Shown here piece after piece: positions 16,289 to 25,604 of a stretch of 64,000 bases of DNA (positions are counted from its first letter, which is position 1; each line of letters starts with the position of its first letter). Below the pieces are notes generated by a model. It did not search any database. It was not told where the DNA came from and worked only from the letters and a program-made list of their open reading frames with translations. Source of the stretch: Bacillota bacterium (GTDB taxonomy: Bacteria; Bacillota; DTU030; DUMP01); NCBI GenBank assembly GCA_030154105.1, contig JASKKP010000008.1:1-64000 (forward strand). Reading direction: 5' to 3'. Both the position numbers and the translations under genes were made by a program.

Positions 16289-17215
16289 TTAGGCTGTGCA
16301 CAACCTCAGCTGAGGCAGGACCTCCGCCCCGTGCGGGGCGGGCGCCGTGAGAAGGTAACGAGCTTGTACACCGTAGGAGGCAAAGGCCTCCACCATGGCC
16401 CGGCCGATGGCGCTTAAATTATGCTGGGCGAAGGCCACTATGGACGGCCCGGAACCGCTCAAAGCTACGCCCAGGGCCCCAGCTTGGTGCGCGGCGGCAA
16501 AGACGGCGTCCATTCCCGGTATAAGGGTTGATCGGTAGGGTTGGTGCAGGCGGTCTTCCAAGGCCAACGGCAAGACGCTCAAGTCGTTGGTAAGAAGGCT
16601 GGCCGTAAGAAGCGCCGTGCGGCTTAAGTTGAATACGGCGTCCCGGCGCGGAAGCATTTCCGGTAGTACCCGGCGGGCATCATGAGTAGAAAGGCGCAAT
16701 TCGGGAACGGCTATCACCAGCTTTAAAGACTCCGGAAGGCGCGCCTTTAGGTAATGATGCTTTCCTTCCCGGTCTGGGCAAGAGATAACTAGACCGCCCA
16801 GCAGAGCCGCACTGACGTTATCCGGATGTCCTTCCAACTCACAGGCCAAGGCCAGAAGCTCATCCTGAGAAAAGGGTACGGGTAGGAGCTCCTGCGCGGC
16901 GCGAAGGCCGCCGACGATGGCCGCCGCGCTGCTTCCCAAACCGCGGGCCAGCGGAATGTTATTTACCAGGTGTAGGCAGAGTTCTGGGGGGTCAAGGTCA
17001 CGCTGGCGAAAAGCGCGTTTTACTGCCTGGTATACCAGATTGTCCTCCCCGCGCGAGAGCTCTCCTTCGCCTTCGCCCTGGACGATAATGTTCACCCGGC
17101 CTGTACCCGCACCCACTGTCACCTCGATGTAGTTGTAAAGCTCCAAAGCAAGGCCAAGGGCGTCGAAGCCGGGCCCTAAATTGGCGGTGGTGGCCGGTAC
17201 GCGAACGCAGAACAT
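16289..17215 (-). CDS. thrB: homoserine kinase
   Basis: Phosphorylates homoserine for threonine synthesis. The 308-residue GHMP kinase starts with VRVPATTANLGPGFDALGLAL and has the ATP-binding RGLGSSAAAIVGGL and the C-terminal ALSGSGPSIVAF. The ATG at 17215 follows GAGAGGTG at ideal distance; a GTG at 17224 that overlaps the thrC stop is the alternative. It is the last gene of the hom-thrC-thrB unit. Confidence 0.95.
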   Translation of the reverse strand: MFCVRVPATTANLGPGFDALGLALELYNYIEVTVGAGTGRVNIIVQGEGEGELSRGEDNLVYQAVKRAFRQRDLDPPELCLHLVNNIPLARGLGSSAAAIVGGLRAAQELLPVPFSQDELLALACELEGHPDNVSAALLGGLVISCPDREGKHHYLKARLPESLKLVIAVPELRLSTHDARRVLPEMLPRRDAVFNLSRTALLTASLLTNDLSVLPLALEDRLHQPYRSTLIPGMDAVFAAAHQAGALGVALSGSGPSIVAFAQHNLSAIGRAMVEAFASYGVQARYLLTAPAPHGAEVLPQLRLCTA

Positions 17216-17220
17216 GCTTT

Positions 17221-18267
17221 TCACCTCTCGATCAGTGCCCTTACGGCTTCCAGGGTGGCCGGAACCACGCGGGGAGCCGGGCTCTCTTTTACAGCCAGCT
17301 CGGGGTCCTTAAGGCCGTGGCCGGTAAGGACGCAGACGATCTTTTCGCTTTCCTTAAAGGCCCCTTCCCGGGCTTTTTTCAAAACGCCTGCCACCCCTGC
17401 CGCCGAGGCCGGTTCAACGAAGATCCCCTCTTCGCGGGCCAGGAGCCGGTAGGCGGCCAGGATTTCCTCGTCCGTAACCGCTTCAATGGACCCGCCCGAT
17501 TCAGCTGCCGCGCGCACGGCTTTGTCCCAGCTGGCCGGATTACCGATCCGGATGGCCGTAGCTACGGTCCTGGGGTCTCGGATGGGATGACCGGCAACGA
17601 TGGGGGCGGCCCCGGCCGCCTCGAAGCCTAAAAGGCGCGGCAGGCTCTTTATTTTTCCGGCCTCATAATAAGCCTTAAAGCCCAGCCAGTACGCGGTGAT
17701 GTTCCCCGCGTTGCCCACCGGCAAGGCGAGCACATCCGGGGCAGTGCCCAGCTGCTCACAAACCTCGAAGGCCGCGGTCTTCTGGCCCTCCAGGCGCATC
17801 GGGTTGAGGGAGTTCACCAGCGCAATCGGATAGCGGCTGGTAAGCTCGCGTACCAGCGCCAGCGCGTCGTCGAAGTTTCCCTGGATGGCTACGACCTCCG
17901 CTCCGTAAAAGAGCGCCTGCGCCAGTTTGCCCAAGGCAATGGCCTTTTCCGGCAGGAGCACCCAGCATTTTATGCCGGCCCGCGCGGCATAGGCCGCAGC
18001 GGAAGCCGAAGTGTTGCCGGTGGAAGCGCACATAATCGCGGAGGCACCTGCCTCCACGGCCTTGCTCACGGCCAGGGTCATGCCGCGGTCTTTAAAGGAC
18101 CCTGTAGGGTTGAGGCCCTCGTATTTCGCATAGACCCTCGCTCCCACCCGCTTGGAGACGCGCGGGAGAAAGATGAGGGGAGTGTTACCTTCATTTAAGG
18201 TAATACGCGGCGTTGCGGCGCTTACCGGCAAAAAGGCGGCAAAGCGCTCGATTATTCCCGGCCACAT
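17221..18267 (-). CDS. thrC: threonine synthase
   Basis: PLP enzyme converting O-phosphohomoserine to threonine. About 348 residues, with [24 protein letters not shown] carrying the PLP lysine, the phosphate-binding PVGNAGNI and [12 protein letters not shown] near the end. The ATG at 18267 is one base after the hom stop and nine bases after AAGGAG; the ATG at 18276 sits too close to that site. The length fits the short bacterial class. Confidence 0.95.
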   Translation of the reverse strand: MWPGIIERFAAFLPVSAATPRITLNEGNTPLIFLPRVSKRVGARVYAKYEGLNPTGSFKDRGMTLAVSKAVEAGASAIMCASTGNTSASAAAYAARAGIKCWVLLPEKAIALGKLAQALFYGAEVVAIQGNFDDALALVRELTSRYPIALVNSLNPMRLEGQKTAAFEVCEQLGTAPDVLALPVGNAGNITAYWLGFKAYYEAGKIKSLPRLLGFEAAGAAPIVAGHPIRDPRTVATAIRIGNPASWDKAVRAAAESGGSIEAVTDEEILAAYRLLAREEGIFVEPASAAGVAGVLKKAREGAFKESEKIVCVLTGHGLKDPELAVKESPAPRVVPATLEAVRALIER

Positions 18268-18268
18268 G

Positions 18269-19555
18269 TTATGCATCTCCTTCCACAGCGATCGGCTGGT
18301 GCACGGCCAGCGTCTCCGGATAAGTTGCTAGCGCGGTTACGGCGTTGCGGAATCGCCTTTCTTCGGCCGGGTGGGTCACCAGTACTACTTCCGCGCCCCG
18401 CTCGGTGAGGCGTTTTTGGATGACGGCCGCCAGGCTTACTTCTTCCTTTCCGAAGGCAGCCGCCACCTTGGCCAGGACCCCAGGCTGATCGGCGAGCTCC
18501 AGCCTAAGGAAGTACCGCGTCACCATATCGCTCACGGGGTAAAACGGCTTCTGGTGAAAGCAGGTGCACTTGTTCCGTCCGCGCACGCCCTCTTTGATAT
18601 TGCGGGCTACCTCGATCAAATCCCCTACCACAGCGCTGGCGGTGGGAAGGCGGCCTGCACCGAAGCCGTGGAACATTACTTCGCCTACCGCGTCACCTCG
18701 AACCACGATGGCATTGAGTACCCCGTCCACACTGGCCAGAGGATGGCGGGAAGGCAGGAGAGCCGGGTGGACCAGTACTTGCAGAACCCCGTTTATTTCC
18801 TGCGCGCGCGCCAGGAGCTTGACCTTGTAACCCAGTTCGCGGGCATACTCCAAGTCCAAAGGAGAAAGCCGCTCTATTCCTATCCGAACCACGTCCTTTT
18901 CCGTTACCCGCGCGCCGAAAGCTATAGAGGCCAGGATGGCGATCTTGCGGGCCGCATCCAGCCCGGAGACATCGGCGTACGGGTCGGCTTCCGCATAACC
19001 TTCTGCCTGCGCCTGTTTCAACGCGTCTTCATACGATTTCCCCGAAGCCATCTGGGTAAGGATGTAGTTTGTGGTTCCATTAACAATGCCGTAAACCTTA
19101 TCGATTCTATTGCCGGCCAAGCACTCTTTAAGGGGCCGTATGATGGGGATCCCTCCGCCGACGCTGGCCTCAAAGTACAGATCTACCTGGTTTTCCTCGG
19201 CAGCGGTAAAAAGTTCTTTGCCGTATTTGGCCAAGAGCTCTTTGTTGGCCGTGACCACGTGTTTTCTGGCCCGCATGGCCGCCAGTATGTAGCTTAAGGC
19301 CGGCTCCTTTCCCCCTAAAACTTCTACTACAACATCGATCTCCGGATCGGCGAGAATGTCGCTCGGGTCCGTGGTGAGCGGAGGGCAAGCGCTTACGGTC
19401 CGCGGTCGATTCAAGTTGCGCACCAGCGCTTTCTTCACGACGAGGGGGATGCCGGCACGCTCGGCGATATGGGCGCTATTTGCTTCTAATACCTCAGCTA
19501 CTCCCGAGCCTACCGTGCCGAGCCCCAAGAGGCCGACGTTTACCTTTTCCTTCAC
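18269..19555 (-). CDS. hom: homoserine dehydrogenase with ACT domain
   Basis: Reduces aspartate semialdehyde to homoserine with NAD(P)H. The 428-residue protein has the Rossmann motif [13 protein letters not shown], the catalytic-domain stretch [14 protein letters not shown] and [11 protein letters not shown]-terminal ACT domain ([23 protein letters not shown]) probably senses threonine. It starts at a GTG after GGGGGA. It lies 23 bases downstream of the ACT-domain gene pheB and directly upstream of thrC. Confidence 0.96.
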   Translation of the reverse strand: MKEKVNVGLLGLGTVGSGVAEVLEANSAHIAERAGIPLVVKKALVRNLNRPRTVSACPPLTTDPSDILADPEIDVVVEVLGGKEPALSYILAAMRARKHVVTANKELLAKYGKELFTAAEENQVDLYFEASVGGGIPIIRPLKECLAGNRIDKVYGIVNGTTNYILTQMASGKSYEDALKQAQAEGYAEADPYADVSGLDAARKIAILASIAFGARVTEKDVVRIGIERLSPLDLEYARELGYKVKLLARAQEINGVLQVLVHPALLPSRHPLASVDGVLNAIVVRGDAVGEVMFHGFGAGRLPTASAVVGDLIEVARNIKEGVRGRNKCTCFHQKPFYPVSDMVTRYFLRLELADQPGVLAKVAAAFGKEEVSLAAVIQKRLTERGAEVVLVTHPAEERRFRNAVTALATYPETLAVHQPIAVEGDA

Positions 19556-19578
19556 TGTTTTTCCCCCGCTTTATTTTA

Positions 19579-20025
19579 TTAGCTTTGGCCTACAATCTCG
19601 GTCTTGCGCACGCCGTCCAGCTTGCTTAGGGCGTTAACCAAAGTTTCTATGTCTTCCGACATCCCTTGGGTTTCAATGGAAATAGAAACGTTGGCTACTC
19701 CTTGCAGGGGGATCCCCTGGTTAATGGTCAGGATGTTGCCCCGGCTCTGGGCGATGCGGGTGAGGATTTGCGACAATACTCCCGGTCGGTGTTCCAGGAG
19801 AAAATAGATGGTTACGATTTTGCCGCGGCTAAGATCGTAAAAAGGGAAAATGTAGTTGCGGTACTTGTAGTAGGCAGCGCGGCTGAGCCCCACCCGCTGG
19901 ACAGCCTCGTTGACTGTACTGCACACACCCTGTTTCAGAAGATCCTTAGCCTTGATAGTTTTGTGTAAGACCTCAGGTAATGCTTCTTCCCGCACCAAAT
20001 AGAAGGTAGCTTCTTCCTTAGCCAT
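19579..20025 (-). CDS. pheB: ACT domain-containing protein PheB
   Basis: A 148-residue protein of the UPF0735/PheB family. Residues 1-60 include a helix-turn-helix-like part (VNEAVQRVGLSRAAYYKYRNYIFPF) and residues ~70-145 are an ACT domain (TIYFLLEHRPGVLSQILTRIA). The family occurs beside aromatic or threonine pathway genes in Firmicutes and is thought to bind an amino acid; direct evidence for its role is scarce. AGGGTGG precedes the ATG. As leader of the hom-thrC-thrB unit it is a candidate regulator. Confidence 0.88.
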   Translation of the reverse strand: MAKEEATFYLVREEALPEVLHKTIKAKDLLKQGVCSTVNEAVQRVGLSRAAYYKYRNYIFPFYDLSRGKIVTIYFLLEHRPGVLSQILTRIAQSRGNILTINQGIPLQGVANVSISIETQGMSEDIETLVNALSKLDGVRKTEIVGQS

Positions 20026-20093
20026 GCAACCACCCTTTCGTCCGCCTCAGAAAAACAACATTCCATGTATGGAAGACATTATAGCACAGGAAA

Positions 20094-20145
20094 AACCCCT
20101 TTGACAAGGGGGTGTGAAAAAAAGCCGGTCAGATGACCGACTTAC
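20094..20145 (-). terminator. tandem intrinsic terminators after spoIVA
   Basis: Immediately after spoIVA the minus strand forms an 8-bp stem GTCGGTCA/TGACCGGC followed by TTTTTTT. A second hairpin, CCCC..GGGG around 20096-20112, is followed by TTTTT. Together they separate spoIVA from pheB-hom. Confidence 0.8.
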
Positions 20146-20146
20146 C

Positions 20147-21625
20147 TTAGAGGATTATGCAGATGAGGCCACCGCTGCCTTCATTCACGATACGTTCTAG
20201 CGTCTCTCTCAGCTTCTGCTGGGCATCCTCCGGCATGTGGTAAAGCTTGCTCTGTATCCCTTCTTTAACCAGTTCGTGTAGAGACTTCCCGAAGAGATTG
20301 GTTTCCCACAGCTTTTGCGGGTTGTCTTCAAACTCGTCGAGAAGGAACTGGGCCAATTCTTCCGATTGCTTTTCGCTGCCGATAATGGGCGCTACCTCGG
20401 CTCGGATATCGGTGCGGATCATGTGAATCGAAGGAGCACTGGCCCTAAGCCGGATGCCGAAGCGGCTGCCGCTCTTCATTACTTCCGGTTCTTCCAGAAT
20501 CATCTCCTCCAAGCGCGGCGGGACGATACCGTATCCCACTCGTTCCACATCTCTTAAAGCGTCGGCCACTTTATCGTATTCTTTCTTGGCTATGCTGTAT
20601 TCTTTCAAGATCCGGACCAAATCCGGGTCGCTCTTAAGTGAACGGCCGGCGATTTCTTCCAGAATCTGATAGAAGAGGCGCTGAGGAGCGGTGAGTTGCA
20701 GGGTGGTGATGCCGTGCCCAAGGTCAAGGTTTACCAGAATGGCCTGTTCTATAAACTCTTCCTTTTGGAAGGAACCTACCGCCCGGTCGACATCGCGAAC
20801 CTTTTTGATGTTCTCCACTGTGCTGCGCACACACTCCTCGAAGCGCGAACGGAGCCAGTGTTGGGGATCGAGCTCTGTAAGCCAGGCCGGCAGATGCACG
20901 TTAACCTCTTGGACCGGGAATTCGTAGAGGATTTCTTCCAGTATTCCGTAGATGTCCATTAGGGTCATCTTCATCACATTTAAGGGGATGACAGGAACGC
21001 CGTACTTTTGCGCTAGCTCGTCGGCTTGAGCCCGGGTTTCGCTCTTGTCCGGGTAAAGGGAGTTTAATATAACTACGTAAGGCTTACCAATTTCCCGCAG
21101 TTCCTGAACGACTCGTTCCTCGGCCGGTTCGTAGTTGGCGCGCGGGATGTCCACGATGGAACCGTCCGTGGTGACGACGAGCCCGATGGTGGCGTGCTCG
21201 GAGATAACTTTACGCGTTCCCACCTCCGCCGCCTGCTCAAACGGGATTTCCTCCTCGAACCAGGGAGTGCGAACCATGCGCGGTCCCTCGGCTTCCTCGT
21301 ACCCAAGGGCGCCCTTCACCGTATAACCGACGCAATCCACCATACGCACCCGGAACTTGATATTATCTCTGAAGGTAACCTCCACCGCTTCCTCCGGGAT
21401 GAACTTAGGTTCCGTAGTGGTAATGGTGCGGCCCGTTCCGCTTTGCGGCAGTTCGTCTAAGGCGCGTTCCCGCTCCGGCCCTTCTTTCATATAAGGAAGT
21501 ACCAGAAGCTCCATGAAGCGCTTGATAAAAGTCGACTTACCGGTACGCACCGGCCCGATCGTGCCGATGTAAATATCCCCGCCTGTCCGCTCCACTATGT
21601 CCTTAAAGAGGTCAAACTTCTCCAC
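20147..21625 (-). CDS. spoIVA: stage IV sporulation protein A (coat morphogenetic ATPase)
   Basis: ATPase that polymerises on the forespore surface to form the basement layer of the spore coat. The 492-residue protein has Walker A GPVRTGKST, the sensor-like SGTGRTITTTEPKFIPEEA stretch and the conserved hydrophobic C-terminus GLICIIL needed for localisation in characterised homologues. A GTG start follows GGGAGGGATGAGG. The gene is normally sigma-E dependent, and I see only a poor sigma-E-like match upstream. Confidence 0.97.
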   Translation of the reverse strand: MEKFDLFKDIVERTGGDIYIGTIGPVRTGKSTFIKRFMELLVLPYMKEGPERERALDELPQSGTGRTITTTEPKFIPEEAVEVTFRDNIKFRVRMVDCVGYTVKGALGYEEAEGPRMVRTPWFEEEIPFEQAAEVGTRKVISEHATIGLVVTTDGSIVDIPRANYEPAEERVVQELREIGKPYVVILNSLYPDKSETRAQADELAQKYGVPVIPLNVMKMTLMDIYGILEEILYEFPVQEVNVHLPAWLTELDPQHWLRSRFEECVRSTVENIKKVRDVDRAVGSFQKEEFIEQAILVNLDLGHGITTLQLTAPQRLFYQILEEIAGRSLKSDPDLVRILKEYSIAKKEYDKVADALRDVERVGYGIVPPRLEEMILEEPEVMKSGSRFGIRLRASAPSIHMIRTDIRAEVAPIIGSEKQSEELAQFLLDEFEDNPQKLWETNLFGKSLHELVKEGIQSKLYHMPEDAQQKLRETLERIVNEGSGGLICIIL

Positions 21626-21738
21626 CCCTCATCCCTCCCCTGCCACATCTTACTTAATCTTACTTATGAAGCCAGCAGGTTAGAACATGACGCCCTTTCA
21701 ACACTACATATATATGACGGAGCCTGAGCTTGTAAGAC

Positions 21739-21767
21739 AAAAAAGTGAGTGCGCTTCACACTCACTT
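21739..21767 (-). terminator. intrinsic terminator of der
   Basis: A 9-bp perfect stem AAGTGAGTG/CACTCACTT with a 7-nt loop is followed by TTTTTT on the minus strand. The der stop codon lies within the 5' arm. Confidence 0.85.
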
Positions 21768-23084
21768 TGCATTCTTGGGCACTGCCGCGACTTTAATCGG
21801 TGTGCCGCGATAAGGATAGAGCTCGCGAATGCGGTTTTCCACACGCCGCAGGTAGGAAAAGTGAACTGCTTCGGGATGGCTGGCAACCAGGGAAAACCGG
21901 GGCGGTTTGGTGGCGGTCTGCTTAAGGGCGTAAAGGCGCGTCGCCTGTCCGTGTACCTGGGGCGGGGGCGTGAAGGTAAGAAGGTCGGTCAGTAATGCTG
22001 CCAGGTCTTCCGAGGGCAGAACGTGGTTCCGTGCGGTCTGCACCTCGAGAATCGTATCCAGGAGGCGTCCAACGTGCCGTCCGGTCAAGGCCGAAACCAA
22101 GAGGACCGGCGCGTACGCACAAAAGGATAGCTTCCTTTGCAGTTCTTCCTGGTAGGCTTTTAACTCGCCCGGAGGGAGGCGCATAAGGTCCCATTTATTG
22201 ACGGCAATAATGAGTCCCCGTCCGGCTTCGTGGGCATAACCGGCGATGCGCTGGTCCTGTTCACACACACCTGCCGGTCCGTCCAGCACTAATACAGCAA
22301 TATCGCAGCTTTCGATGGCGCGGTGCGTACGCAGGACGCTGTAGTATTCGGTGGCCTCCTTGATTTTGGCGTTGCGGCGTAGCCCGGCCGTATCTACCAG
22401 GATGAGCCTGCGTCCTTGGAAGGTGAACGGAGTATCTACCGCGTCGCGGGTTGTACCCGGCACCGGACTGGTCACCACGCGCTCGGAACCCAGGATGGCA
22501 TTCACCAGGGAAGACTTACCCACGTTCGGCCGGCCGATGATCGCCACCCGGATCGCTTCCTCTGCTTGAGGGCCGGGAGTAGCCGCCGGGAGCAGGGAAA
22601 CAATTTTATCTAAAAGGTCACCGGTATTTAGACCGTTTAAGGCGGAAAGCGGAAGCGGGTCTCCCAACCCCAGGGAATAGAACTCCACCGCCTGCGATTC
22701 CTGCTTAGGGTTATCCAGTTTATTTACCGCCAGAAGCACAGGTTTCCTGCTTCGACGGATAAGATCGGCTACTTCGGCGTCCGCACCCGTAACCCCGCTC
22801 CGCCCGTCTACAAGGAAAACGATGACGTCCGCTTCATTTATGGCCAGGCGGGCCTGCTCCTCCACGGCCCGCGCCAGCCCTTCGTCTGCAGCCGTTCCCA
22901 GGCCTCCTGTATCGATAAGGGTAAATTCCCTTCCGTTCCATTCGCAGGAAGCATAAAGCCGATCGCGGGTTACTCCCGGTCGGTCTTCCACTATAGCCAG
23001 CCGGCGGCCCACCAGCCGGTTGAAGAGGGTCGATTTGCCGACATTGGGACGGCCCACGATGGCCACAAGCGGCTTATTGTCCAC
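21762..23084 (-). CDS. der: ribosome biogenesis GTPase Der (EngA)
   Basis: Double GTPase that helps assemble the 50S subunit. Two G domains are visible, with P-loops GRPNVGKST and GRPNVGKSS, DTGGL and DTAGL G3 motifs and NKLD and NKWD G4 motifs. A KH-like C-terminal domain ends in the usual basic tail. The start is placed at the GTG at 23084, eight bases after GGGGGGTGA; a GTG at 23096 touches that ribosome site and is less likely. It overlaps the end of the DUF512 gene. Confidence 0.96.
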   Translation of the reverse strand: MDNKPLVAIVGRPNVGKSTLFNRLVGRRLAIVEDRPGVTRDRLYASCEWNGREFTLIDTGGLGTAADEGLARAVEEQARLAINEADVIVFLVDGRSGVTGADAEVADLIRRSRKPVLLAVNKLDNPKQESQAVEFYSLGLGDPLPLSALNGLNTGDLLDKIVSLLPAATPGPQAEEAIRVAIIGRPNVGKSSLVNAILGSERVVTSPVPGTTRDAVDTPFTFQGRRLILVDTAGLRRNAKIKEATEYYSVLRTHRAIESCDIAVLVLDGPAGVCEQDQRIAGYAHEAGRGLIIAVNKWDLMRLPPGELKAYQEELQRKLSFCAYAPVLLVSALTGRHVGRLLDTILEVQTARNHVLPSEDLAALLTDLLTFTPPPQVHGQATRLYALKQTATKPPRFSLVASHPEAVHFSYLRRVENRIRELYPYRGTPIKVAAVPKNAK

Positions 23085-24396
23085 GTTGCTGCTCACCCCC
23101 CGCTACCAGCGATACCAGCTCCGCCCAAATCTCTTTCGGTGAAGCGGCCAACTTCAGTTCACACCCCAGGGATTTCCGGAGCTGATCGAAGGTCCAGTCA
23201 TCTAAAGTTAAGCCTTCGCTGGAAAACATGGCCCGAGGCAAGAAGACAGGACCCTTCGGGCAGTGGCCGTGAAAATGGGCCAAAAGGTCGTGAGCCGTCA
23301 ACAGCCCCGCCACGCGCACGCTTGGCCCCCAGAACGAGTTTGGCACTACCTGCACTTCGGCATGCCAACCGGGCCAAGAATTCCACCAGGCGGCCAGTTT
23401 CTTGATGGTGGGTGCGGCCGCCGTTCCCGTAACTAAGGTGAAGCTAAACCCGCGTGAGGGCGGCTCCGGCAAATCGGCCAGTTCGTCCAGGAAGCGCCGT
23501 ACCAACCCTACCCCGTTTTCGAGTTGCGGGTAGCCGTCGTAGTGGTGAGCCGGAGGAACATCAACGCCCGCCAGGGCGTAGAACTCATCGGCCAGGTAGA
23601 AAAAGGTTATGCCCAGGGATGACCGGAAACCGGCCTGGACCTTCTGGGCCCAGTCGATTAGCGCGCGGGCCATCTCCGGCGTGTAGGCGGAAAGAGCGGG
23701 CAACCCGGCCCGGAAACGGGTAAGCCCCACCGGGACGGCAGCAACAGAAGCTACGGCCGGCCAAAGGCGGGCCAGTTCATTTACCGTGCGTTGGAGCTCC
23801 GCTCCGTCGTTGAGGCCGGGGCATAGCACCAGTTGACAGTGCAGCTCAATTCCGGCTGCAGCTAGTGTCTCGAGCTGCTCGCGAATTCTGGCCGCCTTAG
23901 GGTTACGCATAAGCCTTCGGCGCAGCGGGCCGTCCAGGGTATGCACGGAAACGTACAGCGGACTCAAGTGCTCCTTGATTATCCGTTCAAAATCGGCTGG
24001 GGAAAGGTTAGTAAGGGTAATAAAGTTACCCTGAAGGACAGAAAGCCGCCAGTCGTCATCCTTAACGTACAAACTTGGGCGCAGGCCCCGGGGCATCTGG
24101 TCGACAAAACAAAACAAGCAGTGATTTTGGCAGCGGCGGATGCCGTCACAAGTAGCTTGGACGAAGCTTAAGCCCAGTTCTTCCTCCCAGTCTTTTTCTA
24201 TTTCCAGGATCTCTACGCTGCCGTCTTTTTTGGCAATGGTGAGCTCTAGGGCCTCGCCGGCACAGGCATAGGTGAAGTCGATCAGGTCGCGCACGGGCCT
24301 GCCGTCGGCTCTAAGGACCCGGTCGCCCGGCTCAATGCCCAGCTCCGCGGCAATGCTGCCCGGAGCAACTGCGGCCACCTCTAAGCCTTGCACCAC
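23074..24396 (-). CDS. DUF512 radical SAM protein with PDZ domain
   Basis: A 440-residue cytosolic protein. Residues 1-75 form a PDZ-like domain (VAPGSIAAELGIEPGDRVL). A radical-SAM-type cysteine cluster, CDGIRRCQNHCLFCFVDQMP, follows, and the C-terminal DUF512 domain contains TGTAAAPTIKKLA. The family is almost always next to der in clostridia, so a link to ribosome or RNA modification is often supposed but remains unproven. It starts at a GTG. Confidence 0.85.
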   Translation of the reverse strand: MVQGLEVAAVAPGSIAAELGIEPGDRVLRADGRPVRDLIDFTYACAGEALELTIAKKDGSVEILEIEKDWEEELGLSFVQATCDGIRRCQNHCLFCFVDQMPRGLRPSLYVKDDDWRLSVLQGNFITLTNLSPADFERIIKEHLSPLYVSVHTLDGPLRRRLMRNPKAARIREQLETLAAAGIELHCQLVLCPGLNDGAELQRTVNELARLWPAVASVAAVPVGLTRFRAGLPALSAYTPEMARALIDWAQKVQAGFRSSLGITFFYLADEFYALAGVDVPPAHHYDGYPQLENGVGLVRRFLDELADLPEPPSRGFSFTLVTGTAAAPTIKKLAAWWNSWPGWHAEVQVVPNSFWGPSVRVAGLLTAHDLLAHFHGHCPKGPVFLPRAMFSSEGLTLDDWTFDQLRKSLGCELKLAASPKEIWAELVSLVAGGEQQRGQ

Positions 24397-24450
24397 CGTA
24401 CTTCACACCTTTGGCTACCTAAACTCTCGGATGGCTTCTTCGCCGTCTAA

Positions 24451-24930
24451 TTATCCTATATCGGTCGCGCCAGCGTCAAGACCGGACTTCTTTCGCGCCC
24501 GGGCCACGCAACGGGCAAGGCAGGGCAGCGAGCGACGAATACCGTAGGCGGCCAGAGTACGTCCGGGAAAGACTAATCCCAGCCGCCGGGAAAGAAAACC
24601 GCCGATACGGGTCCAAATATTGAGGCATTGGTCTGTTCGGACGAAGAGAATCTCTTCCCAGGGCCAGCCGCAGTGTTCCAGGGTGCTTTTAAGCGCTCTT
24701 TCCACCATCTCCCGTGCCGGGCCATGCCCTAAAATAAACACCTGGTTCCCTCGGCTATCTTGGGCAAGGGCCAGGGGAAGGCCGAAATCTTCCCTGCTCG
24801 CGCAGTCAAAGTACGGTAACCGGATGATCTCGGCAAGCGCGGCCTCCGAGCAGCGCAACCACCCCAGGTGCAAGGCAGCGGCGGCCACCGATGAGTGGGC
24901 CCGACCGTAGCAACAGTAAAAGATCATCAT
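24451..24930 (-). CDS. DUF3189 family protein (copy 1)
   Basis: A 159-residue protein with the family head IFYCCYGRAHSSVAAAALHLG, a central GHGPAREMVERAL and RTDQCLNIWTRIGGFLSRRLG. No membrane segment. It is a paralogue of the next gene, which it overlaps by four bases (ATGA). The family occurs mainly in endospore-forming Firmicutes and its activity is unknown. The conserved YGxAHSS loop looks like an anion or nucleotide site, which is inference. Confidence 0.75.
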   Translation of the reverse strand: MMIFYCCYGRAHSSVAAAALHLGWLRCSEAALAEIIRLPYFDCASREDFGLPLALAQDSRGNQVFILGHGPAREMVERALKSTLEHCGWPWEEILFVRTDQCLNIWTRIGGFLSRRLGLVFPGRTLAAYGIRRSLPCLARCVARARKKSGLDAGATDIG

Positions 24931-25373
24931 AACCTTTCCCGAACTCGCTCAACAAGCGAAGCCAGCTTAGGAATAGCGAGTTCTGTCCCCAAGGTAACCA
25001 AGGGGCGCCCTATCCTTACCCAGCCCAGGCGGCGGGAGAGAAAACCGCCCACCCGCATCCATACGTTTACCGCCGGGATGGTATTAACGAACAGGATTTC
25101 GTCGCCTTCCCCAGTAAGTTTAAAGGCAAATCGGATCGTCCGCTCCAAAATAGCGGCGGCTCCAGCCCGGCCAAGGACGAAAACCTCGTTGCCGCGGGCA
25201 TCGGTACCATAAAAAAACAGCCGTCCTTGGTCCATGTGGGTATGCTGATCGAAAAAGGGAAGGGCAGTAATGGCGTCCCGGCCGGGCTCGGGGAGGGGCA
25301 GCAGACCGAGATGGATGGCAGCGGCCGCTACGGAGGAATGGGCGCCGCCGTAGCAGTGATAGATGATACGCAT
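24927..25373 (-). CDS. DUF3189 family protein (copy 2)
   Basis: A 148-residue paralogue of copy 1, sharing YHCYGGAHSSVAAAAIHLG, LGRAGAAAILER and NVWMRVGGFLSRRLGW. It is 19 bases downstream of the YIEGIA partner gene and translationally coupled to copy 1. Tandem duplication is the simplest origin; the copies have diverged strongly outside the core motifs. Function unknown. Confidence 0.75.
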   Translation of the reverse strand: MRIIYHCYGGAHSSVAAAAIHLGLLPLPEPGRDAITALPFFDQHTHMDQGRLFFYGTDARGNEVFVLGRAGAAAILERTIRFAFKLTGEGDEILFVNTIPAVNVWMRVGGFLSRRLGWVRIGRPLVTLGTELAIPKLASLVERVRERL

Positions 25374-25391
25374 AGTCGCCTTCCTCTCCGG

Positions 25392-25586
25392 TCAGTGATG
25401 GGTTAGAAAATACGTGCCGTTTTCTAGGTCGTGCACCATGGCATCCAGGATGCGGCTGAGGTAAAGGGCGATGCGTTCCCGTTCACTGGCATCGGCAGCA
25501 TAAAAAATAGGTACTCCTCCGCCGCCGACGGTGTCCGGATCGGTAGTGACGATGGCGATGATGTCCTTGATGCGTTTAAACTCCAT
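25392..25586 (-). CDS. capping complex subunit for YIEGIA
   Basis: A 64-residue protein (core DIIAIVTTDPDTVGGGGVPIFYA) that matches the small conserved partner encoded beside YIEGIA membrane proteins in spore formers. The ATG at 25586 follows AAGGGA at good spacing, so the longer frame is trimmed by five residues. Its gene follows the YIEGIA gene by 18 bases. The molecular role is not established; the name reflects a proposed complex. Confidence 0.78.
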   Translation of the reverse strand: MEFKRIKDIIAIVTTDPDTVGGGGVPIFYAADASERERIALYLSRILDAMVHDLENGTYFLTHH

Positions 25587-25604
25587 GTTTTGTCCCTTCA
25601 ATCC

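Noticed and set aside
18371-19297. A 308-codon plus-strand frame opposite hom
   Set aside because: It is fully antisense to a conserved enzyme with clear motifs and has no start signal.
21675-21710. Sigma-E-like promoter upstream of spoIVA (GTCATGTT, 15 bases, CATAAGTA)
   Set aside because: The -35 is good, but the -10 matches only the first four bases and the spacing is long; too weak to list as a feature.
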